Shown piece after piece: positions 26,221 through 37,032 of a DNA stretch of 64,000 nucleotides. The stretch spans positions 20,801,194-20,865,193 of the forward strand of contig NC_087071.1 in NCBI RefSeq assembly GCF_963678635.1, read 5' to 3'. Position numbers and translations under genes: made by a program. The stretch is from Symsagittifera roscoffensis (Eukaryota; Xenacoelomorpha; Acoela; Convolutidae). Position 1 is the first letter of the stretch; each line of letters opens with the position of its first letter. The notes under the pieces are model-generated. The model was not told the DNA's origin. It was given only the letters and a program-made list of their open reading frames with translations, and made no database searches.

Positions 26221-26760
26221 AACATAGCCAAGCGACAATTGGATAAGAGTAATGCACGCAATGAAAGAGAAAAAAACACTGACTTGTATTTTAAACATAG
26301 CCAACTGACTGTTGAAAAAGAGTAATGAACTCAAATAAACAGAAAAAAAATCACTGACTTAGTTGAAAAAAATCTCGAATTTCAAAGAAAAAATAGATGC
26401 CCTTGTAACTCTTTGAAATTCCAGAAAAATTTATGACTAGCACTTTTCTGATAACATTAACCTAAAATGAGAAAACTAGATCAGAAGGTAAAGTTTTTAT
26501 TCCGCTGGAAATCTAAAAATTAAATTCCACTTTCGAGACAAAATCGTTCACGTTTTTTCGCGCCAATTCCACGTTTGTATTTGGAGAGTGCTAGTCACGT
26601 CACTCTTAGCTGATGAACTTCAATTGAACGCAAATAGTGCATTATACCTAAGTGCATCAATATTCTAAAAAAATTTCCTGAAAAAAAAAAAACAAAAAAA
26701 AATCAACAAGAATTCTATGAGTCTTCACTACGTTCATTACTCTTAAACAACAAAAAACAA
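26221..26760. repeat. Dispersed repeat family, copy 2
   Basis: Second copy of the family at 22305 and 35405. Its front part is itself duplicated: two versions of ACATAGCCAA..GAGTAATG..CAAT/AAATAAACAGAAAAAAA..CACTGACTT occur at 26221-26285 and 26296-26360. It ends near CTTCACTACGTTCATTAC. Confidence 0.55.
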
Positions 26761-28791
26761 CAAATCCCATACATTTTCCTAACACCTGTGTTTTCAAACA
26801 GGACCTAACACTAGCCAAAAAATAAAGCAACAACATATGCTTTTTAATTGCCTATGCTTAAATAGGCATAACTATGATTAAATTGAATTATACCAAAAGT
26901 GCCACAAATGAGAACTTTTATTTGCGACTCAGGTTAGAAAAAATTTATTCGTAATAATACTACTCTTCGCTTGTCAAAACAATCGTTTTTCTTGAAAAAA
27001 AAACTCACAGGTGGTGGGAGCAAGCAAAAGAGCCCAACATTAGCTGCACAAACAGTAACCTTTTTTGCATATAGCTGTTTCTGCAAACTTCCACTTTCGC
27101 AGATGATGAATTAATTTATTGTTAACACTTACTAGTCCCAAGAAATTTTTATATTAGACTTTAAATTTAGTTGGCATCAGGGTTTCGCTTGAAGAAAATG
27201 CCCTTAATGATTTATCAGCTTTTTGAAACAAAAATATTAAACAATAAGACGATCAAAACAAATGAAAAAATTATCCTTCATTATCAGCTAAGAAAAGAGA
27301 TCGGTATACAACACGTCAGGCAACACGAATATAGATAGCCAACAGAAAAGAGATGAGAACAACAAAAATGATAAAATTGTTCCAAAAAATTTCGAACTGA
27401 TTCAACTTGAAATTTTACAGAAAAACAATACGAAGCTTTTATAGTTACGCCTTTCAAACGACGGCAAAGCAGAATAAACTTTTTAAGTAAAAAAAAACGA
27501 AATTCAAAAAACTAAACAATCAGGTTTCGTAAATTAATAACCAACTTCAAAACGAACTTCGAATAAAACGTAATCGAAAATACAAACCAGCTCAAAGTAT
27601 ATCTGGGAAGTCGCCACAAGACGTATTAGCCTGCTTGCGTTTTTTAAATGGTAATATGTATTTGATTTAAAAATCTGTTAATAATTTAATAAACGGGACG
27701 ATAGTTTATTCAATAAGTAGCTGATTTTTTCAATCGATTAAATTGTATAGTTAAATACACATAACCAGGCTGATACATGTTGTGGTGACTTCACATACAT
27801 ATATTGAGCAGCTCATTTGTAATTTAAATTGTGTTTTATTCGAAGTTCGTTTTTACAAGACCCGATTTTGTAGTTTTATTTTTTTAACCTGATGTAACAT
27901 AATCAAACTAGGGCCAAATCGATAAAATTTTTAGCAGGGAGAAATCTGCTTACCCGATGGAAACCGCCAAAAAAAATTTTATTAATGAAATGGTGATTTT
28001 AATAATTAGGTTACAATATTCAAAAGAAAAAGCCTCCAATAAGAAACCTAAGACAAACAAGGATAGCCGGTTACTGTGCAAGTAGCACAGAATGGTCCGA
28101 CCAGTCTTAAAAATACAAGAAAATTTTTCAAATTGAGGTCATTTTTTGGCGTAGTTTGATAAAAGAAGCTGGCAAAAACTGGGGACTAGGTAAATTCGAC
28201 AGTCATCTTAACTAAGCAAATTGAAAAACAATTTTTGTAGAAAAATAACAAGAAAAACTTTAAAAAATCAAAAAAAAAACGAAGTTTTTTTGCAGTTTTT
28301 TAAATTTTTCAAGATTTTGATTCCAAAAAGGAGCTAAAATACTCCAAAAAACTAATTTACCTGATTTTGCGAGGAAAAAACCAGAACACACCATGTTCGG
28401 AACAACAAACAAACTTAAAAATTTGAATATGGACAATACAGAATCTATTTAGTAGACAAAAAAAGGATAGTATCATAACATCAAAACATTATTCTAAACC
28501 CATTCAACAACATTATTCTAAAAAAATTCCAGTGTCCAAACGGTTTCGTAAAATGCAAGCAGCTCTGTTTTACTTAACACAAATACTTTTAATAGAGCGA
28601 AAAAAATTCACACCAGTTCTTTCTCCATTTCTTAACAACCCTTAATCTATTAATACTTTATCTCCAAATTTCAAACCCACATGCTGCAAACATCAACACA
28701 AGCTCAAAATGGAGCTTGAAACAAACCTTCCACGTCTCTTTCGCTCTCTGTTTCTTTTTCCTCTCTTCTTTCTTGTCTCTCGTTTCTCTGT

Positions 28792-31700
28792 TCACTTCTT
28801 GATGTCCCAAGGCTGTCTGCACATGGGACACTGTTGGTTGGTAGACTCCTGCACCCACTTCAGAATGCAGTGCATGTGGAAGCAGTGACTACACTTGCCC
28901 CACACAATCGGACACTCCTCCCCCGGGATCTACAACATACAAAACTAATATATTCAAGTAATATTACAAACATGACACATTACAAAAAGGCCGCATCCAA
29001 AAAAACCCAGACTCAGCTCAAAACCCTATGTTTATTAACAGCTAAAAAATATTGAAAAAATTTCTAAAAAAACAATCCAGAAGGTTTCAGAATTATTTCA
29101 TTTTTTATATTCTGATATGATTCACATATACTTTTCTATTTTATATTCTAATTTTGTCTCTTTCAACGAAATTTATGCCAATGCATTTGCAGCTCATTTT
29201 TTTGGGTAATTGAAGTCTTTAACTACTACTACAAATTGTTTAAAATTTTTATAAAAACATGCATATCTCTAAAATTAAAAAATCTAAGTGCTTCAAAGTT
29301 TCGTCTTTACTTTATAAAGTAAATAGTTTTATTTATTATTATCTATCTCGTCAACAAACAATTTGAACTCAAAGTCAAAGCTCCGCTTGGCACCACTTGG
29401 GATACACAGAATAAGTCAAAAAAGGCAATTTGATAAGAAAGTTGATAAACAGCAAATCAACATATTTTTCAACTCAGGCGAACTATGATTCAATTATAGT
29501 AAAAACTCCATTCATCGATTTTTTTATACGAGGAAAACGAAAAATTGTAAGAGAACTTAGCTGATATCGATGGCTAGATTTCCGGCAATCATAAAACCAC
29601 TAAAAAATTTCTCTTCCATTGCTTAAAAATATCATTCGAAAAATCATGCTTCAAAAACTATTAATGGCTACTCCTATAATACCAGATTAATATTTACTCG
29701 TTTTTATTTACATACCAGCAATCCGAGAGTCGATTTCAATAATTTAAAATGTTGTTTGCAACGAGCGCCAATGCATTTTATCGATGATTATGTTTGTATA
29801 ATAAGCGTTGCAAATGTGCCACGATCTTTATTGAATTGGGCGTGTATATCCAACACTTCAGGGCAGTGCGGCGAGAGAGCGAATGGAAAACACTGCCTGC
29901 TGGAACGTGAATAAGGTGTATTTAAGGAATCCTAGCCATCTCTTCTGTGATCTCTGATTATTGTGAAAAAACTTTTCAAACACAGATAAAGCAGAGTTTA
30001 GTACCATTTGCAATACGAAGCCTAATTGCCTAATTGTTATGATAAACTTATTAAATAGTTTGAGATAATGAATGATAATCAATCTATCTGCGATGATGAT
30101 CTTATTTTTTACCAAGTTGACCTTTGCGAACGAGACGAAACAAATGAATTATTGGAGAAAATACAAGGACTATCGGAAGATCCAAAATTGCTTGAAGTAA
30201 TTACACAGTTAGTCAATATAGTAGTCAAGCAAAGCAAAGAGATCAAAAACTTGAAGGCGGATCAATCGGAATTTGAGAAAAGGATCATACAAAATCAGAA
30301 CGAATATTACGATGTATCCGAAAGAGTAGTAGATCTTGAGAAGTACTCTCGTAAGTTATGCCTGACTTTCTCCAACATTGATATCACAGCAGACACAATG
30401 GGCAATATCCTGCAAATTATGAGTAACATCATGTCGATTAATATTCCTAGACTTAATATTGCCGCCTGTCATCTTTTGAAACCTGGAACAAATGCGCCTG
30501 TAATTGTGAAATTCATATATCATGCGGATCGTGACGTTTGGAGGCGCAGATCATGGTTGAAAAATTTCCGGAACAATAAAGGACAACCAGTGTTTATCGA
30601 AGAATGCTTATCCCCTCGCGACAGAGCAATTCGATCAGAAGCGATAGCCAATCGTATCCCATATTATACTCACAAACAAGATGTGTATGCCAATAACCCT
30701 AACAATCCACATCCTAACCCCGTAAAAGTGAAAACCAAAGCCGAATTGCATGCAGTAACTGGAACATTAACTGAAACCAGAAAGCCGAAAGAGTCCAATC
30801 AATTAAATTGGGCTGATACTGTTATAGAAACGCCAAAACTGTCAATTTCCAATGACGAAGAAAAAGCGAACAATGCTATGCGACGATCCGTAAAAAAGCG
30901 AAAGATAAATCTTTCTCCCCTTGAGGAGAAGGAAGAAACTCAATCGACTGCAAGTGAAATCGAAATGCAATTGTTCCTCATATCCTTGCAGCATTAAAGC
31001 CAACTACCCCAGCCCTTAAATACAATGTTTTGCCAGCACCAGGCACAATGTCAGAAGGTGCTTTTCGCGTCGAACAGTCAACTGGTACCTAACCATAATT
31101 CTGTGTCATCCAATTTATCTGATGCTAGTAATGATTTCTCAGTTCTGCATTTGAATACCATGTCACTAAAACCGCACTTTGAAAAATTGGAAGCACTTAT
31201 ACTAAGTCTTGAGTCACCACCAGATATAATTTGCTTAAGTGAAACTTGGCTTAATGATAATGATAACTCTAAAGGATATCTTGTTAATGGATATTATGAT
31301 TTTTTAGTAAAAAACCGCACTAATGTAAAGGGAGGAGGGGTTATGATCCAAGTCAAGGAAAACGTGAAGATACTCAGGCAACTGGAAACACCATTTGAAG
31401 AATCGATCTTTGCTGAGGTCGAGAAAAACTTTTTTCGGTGTAAAATAGGTGTTGTTTACAACCCACCTAGAACAAACAAATTGCAGTTCGTTAATCAGCT
31501 TCAAGATTTCTTGGAAATGAATAATTCAACATCGGAAAAGGTCCTCATATGTGGAGATTTTAACATCAATACGCTACTGGACAATCAGCTTTCAACTAGC
31601 TACATAAATAGCATCATTTCTAATGGGTTTGAAATTTTTGGTATAGAACCGACTCGCGTATCAGCAACATCATCTACATGTATCGACCACTTTATCTATA

Positions 31701-34700
31701 AAAATTTATCGGATGCTAGAACGAAAGTCATGCAGTATGAAGAAACTGCTGATCATTATCCGATCCTAATCATCTGGCCAGTGAAACAAATATCTTCAGA
31801 TTCTATATACACTTTTAGAGATACCAATTTTCTAAAAAAGAAATCAAAGCTGAGTTTTTTTCTCAAAAATTTAAAACTATCATTCGAAGCGAATGAAAAT
31901 AGGATTCTACTAATGGAAGATCCCGAGCAAGCCTTTGACAGCTTTCAATCTATCTTTGAAAAAGTGTTAAACCGATATGCGCCAATCAAGAAAATTAACC
32001 CTGGCAAGAAACCACATCCACCATGGTTCAACAACGCGTTAAAAAATCTTAGAACAAAGAGGAACAAAGCCCACAGAAACTGGAAAAAAACACTGAAAAT
32101 AGTACTTTATTGAATACTTTTACTAATCTAAGAAAAAAATTCGAACAAGCGGTCAAAATGAATAAACGAAAATTTTATTGGAATAAATTTAAGAATTGTA
32201 TTGGTGACTCAACAAGACAAACATATAAATTACTTAATGAGCTAAATGGAAAATCTATATCTCGTTTGAAAGTGCCCATTCTTGAATCATGCCAAAAACT
32301 AAATGATAATCCAACTGAAAAAGATGTAGCAAATAGATTCAATGATTTTTTCATCAACATTGGTGAAAACTTGAAAACAGATATTTCAAATGTAACTCCA
32401 CCTCCAGTACCTAAATTAAATTGGTCAATGTTTCTATACAGAACAACGCCATCAGAAATCAACGATATTATTTGTCAATTAGACAACAAATCAACATCCG
32501 GGGATGACTATATTAACAATCAAATAGTGAAAGCATCTAAAAACGTTACTTCCCCATTTCTATCGTTTCTAGTCAACCTTTCTTTTGAAAAAGGCATATT
32601 TCCTTCTGCTTTGCGTAAAGCAAAAGTAATTCCTGTTCATAAAAACAATTCCCGATTAGATGAAAATTATTACCGGCCAATCTCTTTACTTATTGTATGA
32701 AGCAAGGTATACGAAAGAACAATGTATAATCGAATCTACGCATACATGGAAAAATTCGGTTTTTTGTATAGCAAGCAATTTGGGTTCAGATCAAAACATA
32801 GTACAATAGAAGCAGTTGTTGAGCTAACTGAAAAAATAAGACTTAAAAACTCGTTAAGGAGGCTTATAGTTTTTTCCTTGATTTAAGAAAAGCTTTTGAT
32901 ACTCTTGATCATGAAATACTTCTGACGAAACTTGATGCATATGACATTAGAGGCAATTGCTTAAAATGGTTTAGGTCCTTCCTCAACGATCGACAACAAC
33001 GAGTTGAAGTAAATGGTGTTTCTTCAGATTGGAAAAAAATAAAATGCGGCGTCCCACAAGGATCGATTTTAGGACCGTTGCTTTTCCTTATATACATTAA
33101 TGATTTGCCCGTGACATGTAAAACAGCAGAAGTAATCTTATTTGCAGATGACACCAACATAACTGCTATAGGCTGCCAGATTATAGATATTAAAGATGAT
33201 CTTCGTCATCTTGACCATTGGTTACATGGAAATAAGCTAATTATAAATAATGATAAGACAATACAAATGAACATAAAAAGTATTTCCAATTCAAAATTCA
33301 CACTTAATTGCTCAGAGGTGATTAATAAACCTGTTTGTAAATATCTAGGTTTATATATTGACTATAAATTATCATTTCGAAGACATATCGATTCGGTGAA
33401 AATGAGGCCCGGAAAACAATGCGCGATTTTATCGAAACTAAGACATTATGCGCCACGAAACCAATTGCTTGAATACTATAGAAGTAATGTGGTTCCTATC
33501 ATTCAATACGGAATTCTGATATACGGTTGTTGTAGCTAAAGTTCGCTTGAATGTTTATTTCTACTGCAAAAGAAAATTCTTGAATTCATCTATTTTCGAA
33601 AGCGTAGCGATAGTTCTCGTGATATTTTTCTAGAGAATAAATTCTTATCGGTGTTTGAAATTAATGTTTACGAACTACTAAAGTTCGTGCTTCGTGCTGT
33701 CACAAAGTCTCTCTCTCAGAGTTTTTTAAACAATATGTTCTCCTTTGAAAAGAAAACAAGGGCCACGAGACTGTCGAAAACAAAACTATTAGCTGAACCC
33801 ATATGTAAGAAAAAAATCGATCGGTTTTCCATTCGATATCGTGCTACCAAGCTTTTCAACCTTCTCTCAGCGCAAAAGTTAATCCCCGAGGATATTGAAA
33901 GATAATCGAAAACAGAATTAGTAACATTTTATCATACATTTAAAACTGTATTTTTAGTGCAAAATGAAGACTTAATCGATTACATATTCAAATTATAAAA
34001 AGAAAAAATTTATTGAACCCGTGGTTACATGCTGACGGGGGCGTATTTTAAGGTTGAGGTTCTAACGCTAAAATTTGACCTTCCAGAAACTCTTAGCTTA
34101 GGAGATATGGACGATTTTAAAAAAAAATACTCAAAAACTTAGAAAAAAAAATCTAATTCGATTAAATTTTCAAATTATAAATAGAAAATTTATTGAACCC
34201 GTAGTTGCATGCTAAGGTTGTGTATCTTAAGGTTGAGGTTCTAACGCTAAAAGTTGACCTAACAGAAACTCCTAGCTTAGGAGATATGGACGATTTAAGA
34301 TTTAAAAAAAAATTCAAAAAAAAATCTAAATTCATGTTTTTTCTTTTTACCGGCGGTTGCCTGCTAACGCAGGTATAATATAGGCTTCGGATTAAAATGA
34401 CAGTACTTGACCGTCCAAATGCTCGTAGCTTAGGATATATGGAATGGATGAAATTGAAAATTTTCAACAAATTCAAAAAAAAAACATTTAAAAAAAATCT
34501 TTTCCTGATAGTGAAAGAAGCATGCATAGCTAGGGTAGGCGTTTGTGTGCCATATGGCCCCGTTGTCTATCCTCTCCGAGTCTCATTTTAATAATTACTT
34601 ATCACGATGAATTGCCAAATTTATGTAATGAATGACCGGAGAAATTTATTCTTTCTTTCTTTTTTCTTTCGAAGCAAACATATTCTTGAAGGCTAGCAGA

Positions 34701-35895
34701 CAGAAATTGAAAATAAATCCACTAAAATAAAAAAAAAGTTAAAATAACCACAAGCACAAAATGTTCCCCCATATGTCGTTTTGAGAAAAACACGACCAGC
34801 AACACAAATACCGGCATTGATTAGGTAATCGGCAACATTAATCGAGCGATAATTAAGCCGACAACATTTGCATAAAAGCCCATGGAGCTGAGAACAAAAA
34901 ATGCTTTCATGAACAATTTTGAGCTATATAGGGAAAACAGATTTTTTTTTGTGTGTTTGCGGAAGATGAAGGACAGAAGAAATAATTTTTCCCTTCAAAA
35001 GACGCAAAATTAGGTCAAAAAGCCGATAAAATAACTGAAACAAATTCGGCCGAACAAATTCAAGCCAAAAAATTAAAGAAAAAAGAAACTTTGCAACGCC
35101 AGAGTTAGTAGTTTAACAGAAACAAGTCAAAAAAAATTACAACTGCTTCAAATGCTTGCTGCACAAAAAGCCAAAAAATGCTTGCAACACAAAAATCAAT
35201 AACAATTGCACAAAAATGCTTATTGCTTATATAAAGTTGGCGATAGGCCAATTAAGCCGACAAAACACAAGCAGACAAACAATAGGCCGAAGATAATTTG
35301 AAACAGAATATTTTCAGTTTACAAAAAAAACAGGTCTTGGCCGGATTTGAACCTAGGCCCATAAAATTTCCAGGCTTGGGCACTAGCTCTAGACTAAGTG
35401 TACCGGAGAAGCTAAAAGAATGAAAAATATATGCCCGTATTTGAGAAAACTGGAGCAATGTTTTTTTTATTCCCCAAGAAAATCTAAAAACTTAAATCTG
35501 CCTTCGAAACTGGAAGTCGATCACGTTTTTCTTGTAATTTTTGCACTTCTTATGTTCTATAGCGAAGTTCTCCTTCCTTCCAGGACAGGAAACAAACTGA
35601 ACTTAAAGAAATTAAATGTCAAACCGCGAAAAATCAAACTCGAGTATGAACAAATTTTTCCTAAATAAGAAAATACAAAAATCACTAGGACCTTAATAAG
35701 TTTTTTCACTACGTTCATTCACACTTAAAAAAATTCAAAAATCAACCTCGTTTAGACGATCTATCAAAAATATCAACTCACTTTGCACTCAGGACAGCAA
35801 CAATCAAATGCCATTCTACATATTCCACAGTTGTCATCATTGGCAATCCATTTCCAAACGGCAATGGCATGCCACTTTTTAATGCGCAATTTCAT
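28792..35895 (-). CDS. ANAPC11: Anaphase-promoting complex subunit 11, two exons
   Basis: Exon 1 is 35895-35782 (38 codons) and exon 2 is 28929-28792 (45 codons plus stop), joined in phase 0. The donor is AAA|GTGAGT and the acceptor TGTAG. The 83-aa product is the RING-H2 subunit that, with the cullin-like subunit APC2, recruits E2 enzymes to the anaphase-promoting complex; human APC11 has 84 aa. Exon 1 carries the tryptophan-rich start (WHAIAVWKW) and NCGICRMAF; exon 2 carries [16 protein letters not shown] and QQCPMCRQ. All zinc ligands are present: C23, C26, C51, H53, H56, C59, C72, C75 for the RING pair, and C34, C37, C44, H58 for the third zinc. The intron is about 6.85 kb, holding an antisense LINE and tandem repeats. 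The gene starts about 107 bp after the HCCS stop on the same strand. Neither exon is visible as a long open frame. Confidence 0.93.
28930..30067. other. ANAPC11 intron, part next to exon 2
   Basis: Intronic AT-rich DNA of about 1.1 kb. No conserved exon, RNA gene or element boundary recognised. Its right-hand portion may include the 5' untranslated region of the LINE whose ORF1 starts at 30068. Confidence 0.5.
30068..30997 (+). CDS. LINE ORF1 protein
   Basis: This 309-aa protein starts at an ATG and ends 27 nt before the next LINE ORF. A coiled coil spans about residues 20-100 ([22 protein letters not shown]). It is followed by an RRM-like or L1-type nucleic-acid-binding segment (about 100-200, with [35 protein letters not shown] and a region like that following the RRM in many LINE ORF1 proteins). 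The C-terminus is lysine- and serine-rich. No zinc knuckle or PHD finger is seen. ORF1 proteins of this type coat LINE RNA as multimers. The frame is uninterrupted, unlike ORF2. Confidence 0.75.
   Translation: MNDNQSICDDDLIFYQVDLCERDETNELLEKIQGLSEDPKLLEVITQLVNIVVKQSKEIKNLKADQSEFEKRIIQNQNEYYDVSERVVDLEKYSRKLCLTFSNIDITADTMGNILQIMSNIMSINIPRLNIAACHLLKPGTNAPVIVKFIYHADRDVWRRRSWLKNFRNNKGQPVFIEECLSPRDRAIRSEAIANRIPYYTHKQDVYANNPNNPHPNPVKVKTKAELHAVTGTLTETRKPKESNQLNWADTVIETPKLSISNDEEKANNAMRRSVKKRKINLSPLEEKEETQSTASEIEMQLFLISLQH
31025..33905 (+). pseudogene. LINE ORF2 (endonuclease and reverse transcriptase), broken
   Basis: The first part (31025-32113) is an APE-type endonuclease with the usual motifs in order: [33 protein letters not shown] and ADHYPI. 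Reverse transcriptase follows: an N-terminal part (32110-32700, ending YRPISLL), a middle part ([15 protein letters not shown], then [14 protein letters not shown]), [19 protein letters not shown] and FADDT near 33140, and a C-terminal part to 33905. Breaks seen are a one-base frame change in an A-run near 32088, an in-frame TGA at 32698, a frame change between about 32850 and 32878, and a TAA at 33537. The catalytic aspartates are still present in the separate frames. Confidence 0.85.
33991..34450. repeat. Tandem repeats of about 181 bp
   Basis: Two clear copies start at 33991 and 34172 and share AATTTATTGAACCCGT, TTAAGGTTGAGGTTCTAACG and CTTAGGAGATATGGACGA; a third, more diverged copy lies at about 34345-34450 (CGTAGCTTAGGATATATGGA). 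They directly follow the LINE and could be its 3' untranslated repeats or an independent satellite. Confidence 0.65.
34451..35781. other. ANAPC11 intron, part next to exon 1
   Basis: About 1.3 kb of AT-rich intron without a recognisable exon or RNA gene. It contains a tRNA-like B-box on the minus strand (35337-35347) and the third copy of the dispersed repeat family (35405-35730). Confidence 0.5.
35405..35730. repeat. Dispersed repeat family, copy 3
   Basis: Third copy of the family at 22305 and 26221, sharing GAGAAAACTGGAGCAATG-like, ATTCCCCAAGAAAATCTAAAAA, GCCTTCGAAACTGGAA and GATCACGTTTTTC blocks in the same order, and ending with TCACTACGTTCATTC. Confidence 0.55.
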
Positions 35896-35900
35896 CAAAT

Positions 35901-35911
35901 CTGAAAAAAAT
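35901..35911 (-). promoter_or_regulatory. 3' splice acceptor upstream of the ANAPC11 ATG
   Basis: The minus strand reads GATTTTTTTCAG, then ATTTG and the ATG at 35895. It lies about 100 bp after the HCCS stop codon, with no AATAAA in between on the minus strand. This is the arrangement expected of a trans-splice acceptor inside a polycistronic transcript; a very short 5' UTR intron is the alternative. Confidence 0.6.
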
Positions 35912-36002
35912 CCAGCATTAAGGGAAGCTTACAAAATTGCAACCACTATATCAGCCTATTTTTTCATATTCTAAAACTTAAATTCTGTATTTCAAATATC
36001 AT

Positions 36003-36905
36003 CTAAGTTTTAGCATTTTCATTCTGATTTGCTAGTTTATCTTTGTACTCTGAGAAAATTTTGGGCGCATTGCCTGTTCGCCTCCAATAGACAACTTTCA
36101 TTCTATCAGCCAGACCAGAGAATGAGTCCAGTGCCGGTCTCACGTCCAGGAGAGCAGCTGTGTTATTTTTGGCCTCTTCGTCTGGGGCGCTGTAGTAATC
36201 AATTACATACCTAACTTCTTTACCACACCTGTTGACTACCCAGTCATGTCTGTCAAAAGGAAGCTCATAACCCATCCAAGATCGGACTCTGGCTCTCGGT
36301 GTAAATTTCTTGGCATTGCCCGAGAAGCTTTTCAATGTTGGAAATTTGCAGTCTTCATAATGCAGCGCTTCCCACTTGAGAATTTCCTTCCAGGTATCCT
36401 CATTATTTTTGTTATGCATCTAAAATATCAGTTATTTGAGAGCCGAACTTCATGATAAAACTTTCTAGTAACCAAAAATTGTTTTGGGGTAGTATTATTA
36501 TTTTGTGCTATGTTTTTCTCTTACGTTAATGATTGCTGTCATTACATTTGGGTTCAAGTCATCTTTATCAACTTTCCAGCCTTTTCTGATCATTGCATTA
36601 TAGAACATTTGTTCGGAAGGGTAAACCCATTTGTCTTCTTCGGGACTTTCAGACGCCCTGGGAATAGTCGAAACTTCTCTTTCTGTCGACAGAGGAATTA
36701 TTTGACCGGGTGCTGGCAGCTGATTCGGAGGCGGCATCATATTTCGGGTATCAACAGATTTCATTTGACTCGTCGACCACGCAGCTGAATTCGATAAAAC
36801 CTCTTTCGGAGGCTGATCGGACGAAAAACCCATGGGACAAGAAGCTTTACTTTCACTACCCGGGCCAATTGAAATTGGATATGATTTGCTCGAAGCACTA
36901 CCCAT
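36003..36905 (-). CDS. HCCS: Holocytochrome c synthase (heme lyase), two exons
   Basis: Exon 1 is 36905-36525 and exon 2 is 36419-36003, joined in phase 0 over a 105-bp intron (donor AAC|GTAAGA, acceptor TTTTAG). The product is 265 aa, close to human HCCS (268 aa). HCCS attaches heme to apocytochrome c in the mitochondrial intermembrane space. Family motifs seen are a CPMGF heme-regulatory (Cys-Pro) motif near residue 20, [33 protein letters not shown] (its His is the conserved heme-binding position), [27 protein letters not shown] and [10 protein letters not shown]. The N-terminus is Ser/Pro-rich, as usual. The gene is directly upstream of ANAPC11 on the same strand. Its ATG is 128 bp from the outer edge of the 3' LTR of the giant retrotransposon and 8 nt after a TTTGCAG acceptor-like site. 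Confidence 0.95.
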
Positions 36906-36913
36906 TGCTAGCT

Positions 36914-36920
36914 CTGCAAA
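36914..36920 (-). promoter_or_regulatory. 3' splice acceptor upstream of the HCCS ATG
   Basis: The minus strand reads TTTTGCAG, then 8 nt and the ATG at 36905. With only 128 bp left between the ATG and the LTR, either transcription starts within this short gap or the primary transcript begins in the LTR or further upstream. Confidence 0.45.
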
Positions 36921-37032
36921 AGATGAGGAAAATTACATAAAGCAGCTTAAAGAAAAAAATGAAACTTTATTCATTACATTAAAAAATTGAAGAATTAAAA
37001 TCAAGTGAATGAACATTTGCTAAAACAAAAAT

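Larger units (their letters stand above)
22107..28791. other. Intergenic region, repeats only
   Basis: About 6.7 kb between the CEP57-like gene and the last exon of ANAPC11. No conserved protein could be read on either strand; the short open frames are in AT-rich sequence and match nothing I know. It contains two copies of a dispersed repeat family (22305-22640, 26221-26760), a small inverted-repeat element (23508-23973), a duplicated 35-bp segment (24280-24315 and 25355-25390) and diverged tandem repeats (25360-26000). The remainder is poly-A/T-rich DNA. Confidence 0.55.
30068..33905 (+). mobile_element. Degenerate non-LTR retrotransposon (LINE) in the ANAPC11 intron
   Basis: A two-ORF LINE lies inside the ANAPC11 intron, opposite to the gene. 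ORF1 is intact; ORF2 is broken by frameshifts and stops, so the copy cannot move by itself. The order coiled-coil ORF1, APE-type endonuclease, RT with [19 protein letters not shown] and FADDT places it with the CR1/Jockey-like group. The exact clade cannot be set by eye. The 5' end was not located; the 3' end lies somewhere between 33905 and the 181-bp repeats starting at 33991. Confidence 0.85.

Noticed and set aside
28658-28858. Separate small gene on the minus strand at the ANAPC11 3' end
   Set aside because: It is an alternative frame through the last ANAPC11 exon and its 3' UTR; the RING-H2 frame explains the conservation.
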